A stretch of 64,000 bases of DNA from Flavobacteriaceae bacterium (GTDB taxonomy: Bacteria > Bacteroidota > Bacteroidia > Flavobacteriales > Flavobacteriaceae): contig JAQWJJ010000011.1 in assembly GCA_029248405.1 (NCBI GenBank), forward strand, positions 160,119-224,118, in the 5' to 3' direction. The notes under the pieces are model-generated. The model worked only from the letters and a program-made list of their open reading frames with translations, had not been told where the DNA came from and did no database searches. A program made the position numbers and the translations under genes. Below, piece after piece: positions 50,281 through 60,600 of the stretch. Positions within the stretch are counted from its first letter, which is position 1, and each line of letters starts with the position of its first letter.

Positions 50281-50833
50281 GACCTTAGGACAATATGATG
50301 CAGCACTTTTTTTGTGGCTCAATCGATTGGGTGCGGAGCAATGGGATCCTTTTTGGTTGGTCATCACAAACAAATGGGCGTCGATTCCTCTTTATGTAGG
50401 ATTATTGGTTTTGCTGTGGCGAGAACGATCGCCAAAAAAACTACTACAAACCTTATTTTTGGTTGGGTTATTGGTCTTGGCCAGTGACCAGTTGGCGAAT
50501 TTATTCAAATATGTTCTAGTGGAACGGCCGCGACCTTGCAGGGTAGAAGCGTTAGTAGATCAAATGCGGATGGTGGCAAATTATTGTGGCCGATATGGGT
50601 ATTTTTCAGCACATGCTGCCAGCAGTATGGCCGTGGCTGTTTTCATGATCAAACTATTGGCAAAGCGCTATCGGTTTTTGACCGCTTTACTGTTGATTTG
50701 GGCCTTTCTGGTAGGCTATAGCCGAATTTATTTGGGCGTGCATTATCCCCTTGATGTCCTTACAGGACAATTTATTGGGGGGGTGCTGGGACTGATATTT
50801 TTTCGACTAGAAACAAATCTCGCCAGAGTCTAG
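50273..50833 (+). CDS. PAP2-family membrane phosphatase
   Basis: The 186-residue membrane phosphatase has five or so helices and the PAP2 catalytic motifs: KYVLVERPRPCR (motif 1), YGYFSAHAASSMA (motif 2 with His, here SAHAASS) and SRIYLGVHYPLDVLTG (motif 3). It likely hydrolyses undecaprenyl pyrophosphate or phosphatidate. The ATG at 50273 fits the family N-terminus. The last 62 nt overlap the convergent GT39 gene. Confidence 0.9.
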   Translation: MIETLGQYDAALFLWLNRLGAEQWDPFWLVITNKWASIPLYVGLLVLLWRERSPKKLLQTLFLVGLLVLASDQLANLFKYVLVERPRPCRVEALVDQMRMVANYCGRYGYFSAHAASSMAVAVFMIKLLAKRYRFLTALLLIWAFLVGYSRIYLGVHYPLDVLTGQFIGGVLGLIFFRLETNLARV

Positions 50834-52430
50834 GACGATGCATCCGGTGGTCTTCTCCTTGTGGATTCATGTCGTACCGTCTTATTTTGGTGATGCTAAA
50901 GCCCGTAAATGACTCCTTGAACGGCTTTATGTTATCTTGTGAGACGATGACCCCAAACCGATCATGTTCTGGTCGTGAGAGACCTTGCTCATTGGTCAGT
51001 TGTGGAATGGGTTGCCCATAATCCCAAATAAGTTCAGGAGTAAAACTACCATATTCATAAAGGGCAATATTTTCTTGAGCTTGCCATTGGCGGACTTGAG
51101 ATAGCGGTGTGAAATCGGGATTGATCGATAGCGCTGGGGACATCGGTAATCCCAGGGTAATGATGGATAAGATCATGGCGATACTGGCATAAAACGCAAT
51201 TCTGATGCGTTTTTTGATCAAAGCCCAAAAAATCAATAATCCGATAAGGACTAAAGTACAGCTCAGGCTCAAAAACCATAAGTTATAATCTGCGAGCGCC
51301 TCATTAAGGTATTGGTAGGCGGCCAAGGGAAAAATCAAACAAATGCTGCCCAGCAAACCGAAATGCAAATGGATCGGCAATTTCTCGATTCTACTCAAGG
51401 ATTGAAATTTTGTCAATACATATTCTAAATAAAATCCAGTATTAAGGGCCAGTGGAATCAGTACGGGCAAAAGGTAACGTGGTTTTTTTTCGGGGATCAG
51501 CGACAAGAGAATTACGGCACTAATGGTCCACCAAAAAACAAGGGCATATGTTTTTGGCGCTGAGACGCGATTTTTGAGGTAACCATAGAACAAACTGACC
51601 AAGGCCATAATGGTCCACAAGCCGCTTTGAATGAAAAAGCTCCAGTAATAATAAAATGGCTTGACGTTATAACTGGTCCAATTTGCAGTTTCTTTCTTGG
51701 TGATTTGTGCGAGTGTTGCGGCGTCGTTGGCGTTGATGTAAAGGTGCCACCAAATAGAGATCAGAAGGGCTATAATGCTTGCGAGCATTAATGGAAAAGC
51801 CCTCTGGCGGAACCCTGAGTAGCGTTTTTGGATCAAAATAGCGATGATAAAGGGGAGAAATAAGGCATACAAGGATACCGGTCCCTTACTCATAAAGGAA
51901 GCGCCAAGAAACAAGCCTGTTAAGGCGCCATAGGCATACCAATGCTTGGTGTTTTGAAACAATTGATGCAGTGTGTAGATGCCCCCCATCATGAATCCAT
52001 GTGTGAATATATCCCATTGTCCATTTCGGCCGGCAAAGACGATGTAAAATGAAGTCGTCAGAATCAACCCGCTGATCAAGGCATAGACCTTGTTTTTAGT
52101 GAGTTCCAGTGCCAAGGCATAAGTCATCAGTACGGTAAAAAACCCCATAATGGCGGCAGGTAGTCGCAATGCTGCGAGGTTCTTGATGCCAAAAATAATG
52201 GCGGAAAAGGCGGTGAGCCATGTGGGCAGAGGCGGTTTTTGATAACGCGCCTCACCATTAATGGTGGTCAGTAACCAATGGCCATCCTGAATCATCTCAC
52301 GTGCTGTAATAAAATTACGGGCTTCCATGATATTGACCAATAAGGCGTCCATATGGGTAAAGAACACCAAAAAGGCAACGGAACTTAGAATAAACAAAGG
52401 ATTATCGAGCCACTTTTTCATTTTTGCCAA
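50772..52430 (-). CDS. GT39/ArnT-like membrane glycosyltransferase
   Basis: The 552-residue integral membrane glycosyltransferase of the PMT/ArnT fold has an acidic catalytic loop after TM1 (DALLVNIMEARNFITARE, with the E-x-R pattern) and the RYQKPPLPTWLTAF motif (the YxKPP signature for undecaprenyl-phosphate-sugar transferases). About 12 helices follow, then a periplasmic C-terminal domain. It transfers a sugar from polyisoprenyl phosphate to an envelope acceptor, possibly lipid A. It overlaps the upstream LAB_N gene by 29 nt and is the last gene of a GT2-LAB_N-GT39 operon. Confidence 0.9.
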   Translation of the reverse strand: MAKMKKWLDNPLFILSSVAFLVFFTHMDALLVNIMEARNFITAREMIQDGHWLLTTINGEARYQKPPLPTWLTAFSAIIFGIKNLAALRLPAAIMGFFTVLMTYALALELTKNKVYALISGLILTTSFYIVFAGRNGQWDIFTHGFMMGGIYTLHQLFQNTKHWYAYGALTGLFLGASFMSKGPVSLYALFLPFIIAILIQKRYSGFRQRAFPLMLASIIALLISIWWHLYINANDAATLAQITKKETANWTSYNVKPFYYYWSFFIQSGLWTIMALVSLFYGYLKNRVSAPKTYALVFWWTISAVILLSLIPEKKPRYLLPVLIPLALNTGFYLEYVLTKFQSLSRIEKLPIHLHFGLLGSICLIFPLAAYQYLNEALADYNLWFLSLSCTLVLIGLLIFWALIKKRIRIAFYASIAMILSIITLGLPMSPALSINPDFTPLSQVRQWQAQENIALYEYGSFTPELIWDYGQPIPQLTNEQGLSRPEHDRFGVIVSQDNIKPFKESFTGFSITKIRRYDMNPQGEDHRMHRPRLWRDLFLVEKISVPAPPQ

Positions 52431-53031
52431 TAAATAAGTTTCGTAAATAAATCACAAGACCTGAGCCATGTCCCACCATCAGCACAGGATCTACTCGGAA
52501 TAGGGCATAAGTGATGATCATCAGCGCACCCAATGCACTAAGAAGCCAAAAACCTTTTGGGAGATGGGATTCTTTTTTTTGTTCAGAATACCACCATTGG
52601 TAAACAAAACGCAGTGTAAAGACCAGCTGGCTGATGATGCCTAGGGTCATGAGCCAAAGTGGTATATCGGGATTAGACAACAGTATGTCCAAATCATACG
52701 CGCCGTTATTATAGCCATAGCACAAAATCAATAGTGGAAAGGCCAACAATAAATACCTCATCAGCTTCGGTGCTTTTTGCCATTCGCCCTGAAAATGAAG
52801 GTTGCGGATGTAAATAAAGTAAGTCAGAGATTGCCCCAGCATGATCGCGAAATCCTCACGAAGATAACCATAGACAAAAAGTAAAAATGAGGCCACCAGA
52901 CTCAGTTTCCAGAATAGAGAAGGGGTGACGATGCGTTTTTGCTTTTCAGACAAAAACCATTGGATGAAAAGGCGTCCGGAGAAAAGAATTTGCGCCAGAA
53001 AACCTATGGCATAAATGAGTCCACTGCTCAT
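52402..53031 (-). CDS. Protein with two LAB_N (lipid-A-disaccharide synthase N-terminal-like) domains
   Basis: The 209-residue membrane protein consists of two LAB_N-like repeats. The first runs GFLAQILFSGRLFIQWFLSE to LTYFIYIRNL and the second GIISQLVFTLRFVYQWWYSE to GLVIYLRNLFIG, each with three helices. It sits between a GT2 and a GT39 gene, overlapping both. The likely role is flipping or handling of a polyisoprenyl-phosphate sugar between the cytosolic GT2 and periplasmic GT39; this is inference from arrangement. Confidence 0.87.
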   Translation of the reverse strand: MSSGLIYAIGFLAQILFSGRLFIQWFLSEKQKRIVTPSLFWKLSLVASFLLFVYGYLREDFAIMLGQSLTYFIYIRNLHFQGEWQKAPKLMRYLLLAFPLLILCYGYNNGAYDLDILLSNPDIPLWLMTLGIISQLVFTLRFVYQWWYSEQKKESHLPKGFWLLSALGALMIITYALFRVDPVLMVGHGSGLVIYLRNLFIGKNEKVAR

Positions 53032-53741
53032 CCTCGCTCTTTGATCTGATAGTTAATGTATTTTTTCTTCATCCACAGATAGGCAAAGCAGTCCATTAAT
53101 GGGCCCAGTAGTCGGTTCCATACACCAAATTTGGCTGTTCCTGCCATGCGTGGAAAATGTTTGACTGGAATTTGGATGACTGCCCCATTTTGCAACATGA
53201 TCATGGCAGGCAGAAAGCGATGCAATCCCTTAAACATGGGAATGCGCTGTGCATAGTCTGTGCGGATGACCTTGAGGGGGCAACCCGTGTCGTCCATGCC
53301 GTCATGGGTAAAGGCACGGCGGATGCCGTTGGCAATTTTTGAGGATAAATTTTTGATCAAATCATCTTTACGGTCAGCGCGCACCCCTGTTATCAAATCA
53401 TACTTGTCCGTATGCGCTAATAATTTATTGAAGTCATTGGGGTCGGTTTGCAGGTCACTATCGATATAGCCGACCCAAGTGGTTGTGGTCGCGTCAAATC
53501 CTGCTTTGATTGCAGCGCTTAAACCGCAATTGTTTGCGAAACTGATGTATTGGAAATGAGCTTGACGGGCACAAATGGCTTTGATCATCTCAAGACTTTT
53601 ATCTTTTGAACCATCGTTCACCAAAAGAATTTTTGTGGTCATTGCCGCATGCTCAGCATAACTGGCTAACTCTTTTTCGACACGCAGCAAGTTTTCTTCT
53701 TCGTTGTATACGGGTACAATGATCGTGAATTCGTAGGTCAT
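53028..53741 (-). CDS. GT2 polyisoprenyl-phosphate glycosyltransferase (ArnC/DPM1-like)
   Basis: The 237-residue GT-A transferase has IIVPVYNEEENLLRV, the LLVNDGSKDKSLE motif, the SDLQTDPND catalytic Asp-x-Asp region (YIDSDLQTDP) and FVxxR-like RIPMFKGLHRFLP. It lacks the C-terminal membrane helices of some DPM proteins. It loads a sugar onto undecaprenyl phosphate, to be used by the GT39 enzyme. The ATG at 53741 is chosen over one eight codons earlier. It overlaps the LAB_N gene by 4 nt. Confidence 0.92.
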   Translation of the reverse strand: MTYEFTIIVPVYNEEENLLRVEKELASYAEHAAMTTKILLVNDGSKDKSLEMIKAICARQAHFQYISFANNCGLSAAIKAGFDATTTTWVGYIDSDLQTDPNDFNKLLAHTDKYDLITGVRADRKDDLIKNLSSKIANGIRRAFTHDGMDDTGCPLKVIRTDYAQRIPMFKGLHRFLPAMIMLQNGAVIQIPVKHFPRMAGTAKFGVWNRLLGPLMDCFAYLWMKKKYINYQIKERG

Positions 53742-53826
53742 GATTCGTTGGCGGTTATGTTGCAAAAGTAATTCTTTCCATTGAATAAATTAGAAATGTA
53801 AAAAAGCCGTTTCTTTGTAGACTCAA

Positions 53827-54771
53827 ATGACCGCCATGAATATTCTTGTTACCGGTGTTGCTGGTTTTATTGGTTCTCATGTTGCTGAGCGCTTAAACGC
53901 TTTGGGCCATAAGGTGACGGGCTGGGATAATTTCTCAGACTATTACGATGTATCACTTAAAGAACAGACCGCTGCAATTCTTAACAAACAAGGCATTAGT
54001 GTGGTGCGTGTTGATCTGTTTTCAGATGATCTGGAGCAGGCTTATGACCAAGACCACGACTATGTCTTTCATTTTGCGGCACAGCCAGGTATTTCTGCCT
54101 CGAGTACTTTTGATGCCTATTTGAACAATAACGTCATTGCAACCCAGCGGCTTTTGTCGGTCTTGACTGCCCGCAAAAAGCAACCATTTTTTGTCAATAT
54201 TGCGACATCGTCAATCTATGGTTTGGAAGCGACAATGAATGAAGAGCAGGCGCCGTTGCCGGCGTCTTGGTATGGTGTGACCAAATTGGCGGCCGAACAA
54301 CTGGTTTTGGCGTATTGTCGTCGTGGATTTCTGCGCGGGACTTCATTGCGATTATACTCTGTTTATGGTCCTCGTGAGCGCCCTGATAAGCTTTATACCC
54401 GACTGATTGATTGTGGTCTTAACGATCAGAGTTTTCCTCTCTACCAAGGAAGTGAGTTGCATCGCCGCAGTTTTACCTATGTGGGTGATATCGTTGATGG
54501 TATTGTCAGTGTCATGGGTAAAGAAGATCTTTGCGATGGTGAGGTTTTTAATTTGGGGACCACAGTCGAGCACAGTACTGCAGAGGGTATTGAATTAGTG
54601 TCTCAACTTCTGGGCTGTTCCATTAAGAAAGAAATACAACCTCCACGACCTGGTGACCAATCCAGAACACAAGCCAATATTGATAAAGCAAAGCACCTCT
54701 TGGACTATCAGCCCAACACTTCACTAAAGGAAGGGCTTCGTGCCCAAATTGAGTGGTTCAAAAATAAATAA
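53827..54771 (+). CDS. NAD-dependent sugar-nucleotide epimerase/dehydratase
   Basis: The 314-residue extended SDR enzyme has NAD motif VTGVAGFIGSHVAERL and catalytic motifs NIATSSIYG and WYGVTKLAAEQ (Tyr-x-x-x-Lys). The sequence LRLYSVYGPRERPD and a C-terminal SRTQANIDKAKHLLDY tail are typical of UDP-glucuronate 4-epimerase/UDP-glucose epimerase relatives. It diverges from the GT operon and may supply its sugar nucleotide. The substrate is not determinable. Confidence 0.87.
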   Translation: MTAMNILVTGVAGFIGSHVAERLNALGHKVTGWDNFSDYYDVSLKEQTAAILNKQGISVVRVDLFSDDLEQAYDQDHDYVFHFAAQPGISASSTFDAYLNNNVIATQRLLSVLTARKKQPFFVNIATSSIYGLEATMNEEQAPLPASWYGVTKLAAEQLVLAYCRRGFLRGTSLRLYSVYGPRERPDKLYTRLIDCGLNDQSFPLYQGSELHRRSFTYVGDIVDGIVSVMGKEDLCDGEVFNLGTTVEHSTAEGIELVSQLLGCSIKKEIQPPRPGDQSRTQANIDKAKHLLDYQPNTSLKEGLRAQIEWFKNK

Positions 54772-54782
54772 TGTTGTCGCCG

Positions 54783-55859
54783 TCATCTGATGAGTTTCAG
54801 AAGGTTATTTGCGGCTTCAAATGGTGTTTTTTCTAAAGCACTGACAGCTTTCATTTCTTGTGGCAGTCCTTTTTTTATTTTGGGATGATCAAAAAAGTCA
54901 GATTGTAATCGGGACTTAATCGTTTCCTGCATCCAATAGATATTTTGACTCCTGCGTTGTTGTTCAAAACTCCCGTTACTTCTGGTCAAACCCTCATGCA
55001 CACAGATCATGTCCCATAACTCAGAGATGCCTTGGTTTTCTAGTGCCGAGCAGACCATGGTTTGGGGTTTCCAAGTATTTGTTTTGTCAGGAAAAAGCGC
55101 TAATGCTTTTTTATAGTCCATACAAGCGTTTTCAGCGGCCTTAATGTTCTTGCCGTCCGCTTTGTTGATGACTATGGCATCGGCCATTTCGATGATCCCT
55201 CGTTTGATGCCTTGTAGGCCATCTCCAGCACCGGCAAGTTGTAACAACAAGAAAAAATCGGTCATTTCGTGCACCGTTGTTTCACTTTGCCCTACGCCCA
55301 CGGTTTCGATCAGGATCACATCGTAATGAGCAGCCTCACAAAGGACTATGGCTTCGCGTGTATGTCTGGCCACACCGCCCAGGGACAGGCGACTTGGTGT
55401 TGGTCGGATGAAAGCCTCTTTCTGCTGCGTGAGTTGCTCCATGCGCGTTTTGTCTCCCAGAATACTCCCCTGACTGATGCTGCTGGTTGGGTCGATGGCC
55501 AAAACCGCAACCCGCTTCCCTTGTTGGATCAGATACAGTCCGAGCTGTTCGATCAGGGTGCTTTTGCCTACTCCAGGTACTCCAGTAACGCCTATGCGCA
55601 AGGATTTGCCGCTGTGTGGAAGACACAAAGACAATAGGGTTTGAGCAGCATTTTGATGCTTGTTTGCGGCACTTTCTATGAGGGTGATGCCACGGCTTAG
55701 GGCCGCAGTGTCCCCCTTTAAAATTTGCTCATAAAGCTTGGCAGTAGTCGGTGCAATGCCCCGGGCAATTTTGATGTTGTGCACGGAGTTGGATTGGGCT
55801 TCCTGCCGATTTGAGACCGCTTGGTCTTTGGGAGACTGATTTGCCGCTGTATCTGCCAT
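54783..55859 (-). CDS. meaB: Methylmalonyl-CoA mutase-associated GTPase MeaB
   Basis: The 358-residue G3E GTPase guards and reloads B12 mutases. The P-loop is RIGVTGVPGVGKSTLIEQ, with switch DPTSSISQGSILGDKTRM, base motif VINKADGKN and the VETVGVGQSET switch II region. A C-terminal dimerisation arm follows. A separate MeaB with a fused IcmF suggests the genome also carries methylmalonyl-CoA mutase, outside this window. The first 30 residues are low-complexity and the start may be further in. Confidence 0.92.
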   Translation of the reverse strand: MADTAANQSPKDQAVSNRQEAQSNSVHNIKIARGIAPTTAKLYEQILKGDTAALSRGITLIESAANKHQNAAQTLLSLCLPHSGKSLRIGVTGVPGVGKSTLIEQLGLYLIQQGKRVAVLAIDPTSSISQGSILGDKTRMEQLTQQKEAFIRPTPSRLSLGGVARHTREAIVLCEAAHYDVILIETVGVGQSETTVHEMTDFFLLLQLAGAGDGLQGIKRGIIEMADAIVINKADGKNIKAAENACMDYKKALALFPDKTNTWKPQTMVCSALENQGISELWDMICVHEGLTRSNGSFEQQRRSQNIYWMQETIKSRLQSDFFDHPKIKKGLPQEMKAVSALEKTPFEAANNLLKLIR

Positions 55860-55889
55860 GACTCTTATGGTGCGCCGTCCTATGAGGTG

Positions 55890-57542
55890 TTAGGCTTTTA
55901 TCAATTTAAACGTTCGCTGCTGACCACCTACCTCTATGGTCATGAGGTAAACACCAGAATTCCATAAAGACATATCAATACGCCCTTGTGTGCCAAAATC
56001 TTGGTTTTGGAATTGTTTCTGCCCCAAAACAGTATGGACCACAACATGGTCAATAGGCAGTTGGTGATGGAGATCAATATATTGGTCAGATGGATTTGGG
56101 CTAAAGGTAAACAAGTCCCATTGGGCTTGGTTGAATCCCACTAAGGTGACACAATCTACCGTAAGTTCGAAATCTCCTGTAGCGCCATTGCCTTCTACCA
56201 TGACATAATAGTCTGAGGTGCCATTTGATTCAAATGTGAGTGTGCTTTGTAGCCCGCAGCTATCGTCATTTGAGGCGATTTCGTTACTGAGATCACAATC
56301 GTCAAACACACGAAGCACTGTATCGAAGTTGGTATTGACACCACAAGTGGCAATGGTCACCATTTGTTGCTCCCCGTTGGCTAAAAATTTATAAAAAACA
56401 TCATCAGAAGCATTACCACCTGAATCTGTAGCATTAGTAGTGGATCCTGTGATGGTGGATTGACAATCGATGTCAATAGCATTGCTGCACAAGTCGTTGA
56501 TCGCTGTGCTCTGGGCAAGTCTCAAAACAAAACCACTGCCCGTGTTGTCGATACCGACAACAGTAGAGCCATCTGCTGAGACGCCCAGTGGTAAGGCGAG
56601 CGTGCGTCCTTGCAGATCGATGCCAAGATTGGTCGCGAGGTCTGTCAAGTCTTGAAGACCATTATTGTCAGTGTAGATAAAACCGTTCCCCATTGTGGCA
56701 GGCGCTGGCCATGGGCGGTAAAAGCCAACAATCACACTGCCATCGACAGAAAGATCTGTGGTCGCGCCCCGCCATCCATTCACTGGTGGTGGACCAATAT
56801 CTAGGATACCTGTGGCACTGCTCCATTTGAAGGCTTGGTAATTATTGTTTGAATTTCCGCCGCCACCGACCCAGACACCATCTCCAGAGATACTGCCCAC
56901 TTCTGAGGCCAGTCCGCCACCATTGTGGGTCAATAACTCCTGTACACCATTGGTCCAGACTGCGGCTTGGCGAAAGCCATTGGTCGCATCTTGCCATCCT
57001 GCAATCACGCTGCCGTCATCGCTCGCAGCATTAGCTCTTGAGCTACTGCCTGAAACTGTACTGCCTAAGTCGACCATGCCATTTGTGGCATCATATCTTA
57101 TGGCATGTGCTTCTCCTGCATTGATCCAACCCAATCCAACGACTGTCGAGCCATCTAAAGACATGCCCCAGGCCGAACTCGTTGATGATCCTGACGAACC
57201 GCCAATACCGCCATGAGAGGTCCAAGTCTGGGTGTTGACATCATAAACACTCAACTCTCCTAATCCTGTTTGTGGATTGATGCGTGTTCCTGAAATCAAA
57301 TTGCCCACGGCGTTGATGTCTGTTTGACCACCATAACCTTGAGGTCCAACACCTCCAATTAGGTTGATGCCAGTGCCAGCAGTCCACATGAAGTGTTCGG
57401 TGCCCACATCACCAACAACGACCGTACCATCGGCATTGGTTGCTGTCGCAGTGACATTGCCTCCTAAATCTGTGTATTGAGCAAATAACTGTGAGGCGCC
57501 AAAAATCATTAAGGCGGCTGTAAAAATAGAATTGCGTTGCAT
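55890..57542 (-). CDS. Secreted HAF-repeat protein with T9SS type A sorting domain
   Basis: The 550-residue protein has a signal peptide (ASQLFAQ), then a run of HAF-type extracellular repeats (SLDGSTVVGLG, ASDDGSVIAGWQ, SGDGVWVGGG, SVDGSVIVGFY, SADGSTVVGID), five or more blades. A mid-region (about 350-455) resembles a PPC-like beta domain (DSGGNASDDVFYKF, DYYVMVEG). The C-terminus is a T9SS sorting domain (FSPNPSDQYIDLHHQL ... GVYLMTIE ... FKLIKA). Predicted cell-surface or secreted; function unknown. Confidence 0.9.
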   Translation of the reverse strand: MQRNSIFTAALMIFGASQLFAQYTDLGGNVTATATNADGTVVVGDVGTEHFMWTAGTGINLIGGVGPQGYGGQTDINAVGNLISGTRINPQTGLGELSVYDVNTQTWTSHGGIGGSSGSSTSSAWGMSLDGSTVVGLGWINAGEAHAIRYDATNGMVDLGSTVSGSSSRANAASDDGSVIAGWQDATNGFRQAAVWTNGVQELLTHNGGGLASEVGSISGDGVWVGGGGNSNNNYQAFKWSSATGILDIGPPPVNGWRGATTDLSVDGSVIVGFYRPWPAPATMGNGFIYTDNNGLQDLTDLATNLGIDLQGRTLALPLGVSADGSTVVGIDNTGSGFVLRLAQSTAINDLCSNAIDIDCQSTITGSTTNATDSGGNASDDVFYKFLANGEQQMVTIATCGVNTNFDTVLRVFDDCDLSNEIASNDDSCGLQSTLTFESNGTSDYYVMVEGNGATGDFELTVDCVTLVGFNQAQWDLFTFSPNPSDQYIDLHHQLPIDHVVVHTVLGQKQFQNQDFGTQGRIDMSLWNSGVYLMTIEVGGQQRTFKLIKA

Positions 57543-57621
57543 TTTGATAAAGTTATGAAAATCTAAAATACAACTTTGTCAAGAATCACGCGAATGGAAT
57601 TGGTAAAACTATGGCCTCAAT

Positions 57622-60600
57622 TTACCCTTGGTCTTGAAGGACCCACTCACCTTTTTGCAACAGGGGAATGGCTTGCTTGTACTTGAGGCTTTTGGTTTGG
57701 CCATTCATGACGTGCTTGATGGTGACCTTATCATTGCGATTAATTTTGGGTTGCTCGCGTGTAATGGTTTCCACTGGCGCATGACGCTGCTGTGTTTGCC
57801 CTGCAGCGCGTGCTTCAGAAGAGCGCTCATCTAAATTGGGTATAGTGTCTTTCTGTTCGTTGTATTGGGCCTTACGACTTACTTGCTTGGCTTCCTGAAT
57901 GCTCTGCTGCTGTTCTTGCGGCAATTCACCCTTGAACAAGAATGAGATCACGTCTTTATTGACATTCTCAATCATAGATTTGAACAGTTCGAAGGCTTCA
58001 AATTTATAAATGAGTAGAGGATCTTTTTGTTCGTGTACCGCCAATTGCACACTTTGCTTGAGCTCATCCATTTTGCGCAGATGCGTTTTCCAGGTGTCAT
58101 CGATGATCGCAAGAGAAATATTTTTTTCAAAGTCCTGTATCAACCCAGTGCCTTCGGTGTTGTAGGCTTTTTCGAGATCAGTAGCAACATTCAATGTTTT
58201 GACACCATCTGTAAAAGGCACTAAAATACGCTTGAACTTATCGCCCTGTGTCTCGTAAACATTTTTGATTACCGGAAAGGCCATGGCTGCGTTGCGCGCC
58301 ATTTTGTCTTGGTAGTGCTGATAGGCTTCTTTGTAGATGCGCCCGGTAATTTCCGAGGCACTCATTTTTTCAAATTCTAGAGCATCGATAGACGCGCTCA
58401 TTGAAAAATAGCGGATCAATTCAAATTCGAAATTTTTGTAATCTCCCCCTAATTTATTGGACTCAACAATAACTTCAGCCGTGTCATAAATCATATTGGC
58501 GACATCCACACGCAGTCGTTCACCAAATAACGCATTGTATCGACGTTTGTAGACCACCTCGCGCTGTGCATTCATCACGTCATCGTATTCCAGCAGGCGT
58601 TTGCGAATCCCAAAGTTGTTTTCTTCAACTTTTTTCTGGGCGCGTTCTATAGATTTAGAAATCATGGAGTGCTGGATCACTTCGCCTTCTTGAAGACCAA
58701 GTCGGTCCATCATCTTGGCGATGCGCTCGCTGCCGAAAAGACGCATGAGATTGTCCTCGAGCGATACATAAAACTGAGAGCTTCCTGGGTCTCCTTGACG
58801 ACCACTTCGTCCACGTAATTGACGGTCAACACGTCTAGAATCATGGCGTTCAGTACCGATAATGGCCAAACCTCCTGCGGCCTTGACTTGGTCGCTCAAT
58901 TTGATGTCTGTTCCACGTCCGGCCATATTGGTCGCAATGGTGACCACCCCGCTATCGCCCGCTTCAGCGACAATATCAGCTTCTTTCTTGTGTAGTTTGG
59001 CGTTCAAAACATTATGCTTGATGTTGCGAATCGCGAGCATACGGCTCAAAAGCTCTGAGATTTCTACTGATGTCGTTCCAATGAGCACTGGACGTCCTGC
59101 TTGCGAAAGCCCAACGACTTCTTCGATCACGGCGTTGTATTTCTCACGTTTGGTTTTGTAAATCTTATCGTCGCGGTCATCTCTTGCGATGGGTCTGTTG
59201 GTTGGGATTTCCACAACATCCAATTGGTATATTTCCCATAACTCTCCCGCCTCCGTTACCGCAGTACCGGTCATCCCGGAGAGCTTACGGTACATTCTGA
59301 AGTAATTCTGAAGCGTGATGGTCGCGAATGTTTGCGTTACGGCCTCGATCTTGACATTTTCTTTGGCTTCTATGGCCTGGTGTAATCCATCGCTATAACG
59401 CCTGCCGTCCATGATTCGACCGGTCTGCTCATCTACGATCATGACTTTATTGTCCATCACCACATATTGAGTATCTTTCTCAAATAAGGTATACGCCTTG
59501 AGGAGTTGGTTCAGAGTATGAATGCGTTCACTTTTGACCCCGAAATCTCTAAACAACTCTTCTTTTGCTTTTGCTTCGTCTTCTTTAGAGAGGCCCTGAC
59601 CCTCAATTTTGGCAATTTCTGTTCCGATTTCAGGCATGACAAAGAAATCGGGTTGGTCTGCTCCAGACAAATAATTGACTCCCTTGTCCGTCAATTCGAT
59701 TTGGTTGTTTTTTTCTTCAATGACAAAATACAATTCCGCATCTACCTTGGGCATTTCACGGTTATTGTCTTGCATATAAAAGTTTTCGGTCTTCTGCAAA
59801 ATTTGCTTGATTCCCTCCTCTGAAAGGAACTTAATGAGCGCCTTGTTTTTCGGTAGTCCGCGGTATACGCGTAAAAGCTTTAGACCACCCTCTTTGGTGT
59901 CACCTTCTGCCAAAAGTTTTTTGGCTTCTGCCAAGACACCAGTGAGTTCCTTGCGCTGTTGTTCAACGATGCTGCTGATTTTGGGTTTGAGCTCATTGAA
60001 TTCGTGCCGGTCTCCTTCTGGTACAGGTCCAGAAATGATCAGTGGTGTACGGGCATCATCAATCAAAACGCTATCGACCTCATCGACAATGGCATAATGG
60101 TGCGGGCGTTGAACCAAATCAGTGGGGGCATGAGACATATTATCCCTCAAGTAGTCAAAACCAAATTCGTTATTGGTCCCATAGGTGATGTCGGCGTTGT
60201 ATGCATGCCGTCTTGCTTCAGAATTTGATGGATGCAAATCGATGCAGTCTACGCGCATGCCATGAAACTCAAATATTGGTGCCATCCAGGCGCTGTCACG
60301 TTTGGCCAGATAGTCATTGACGGTAACCAAATGCACGCCTTGACCTGCCAAAGCATTAAGGTAAACGGGTAATGTAGCCACCAAGGTTTTACCTTCTCCT
60401 GTTTGCATTTCTGCAACTTTACCTTGGTGCAAAGCAATACCTCCGATGAGTTGTACATCATAATGCACCATATCCCATGTGACTTCCTTGCCGGCGGCGT
60501 CCCAGTTGTTTTTCCAAATGGCCTGGTCACCCTGAAGCGTAATGTAGCCCTTTGTGGCCGACAGTTCGCGGTCCATTGCCGAGGCAGTTACGGCAAGTTC

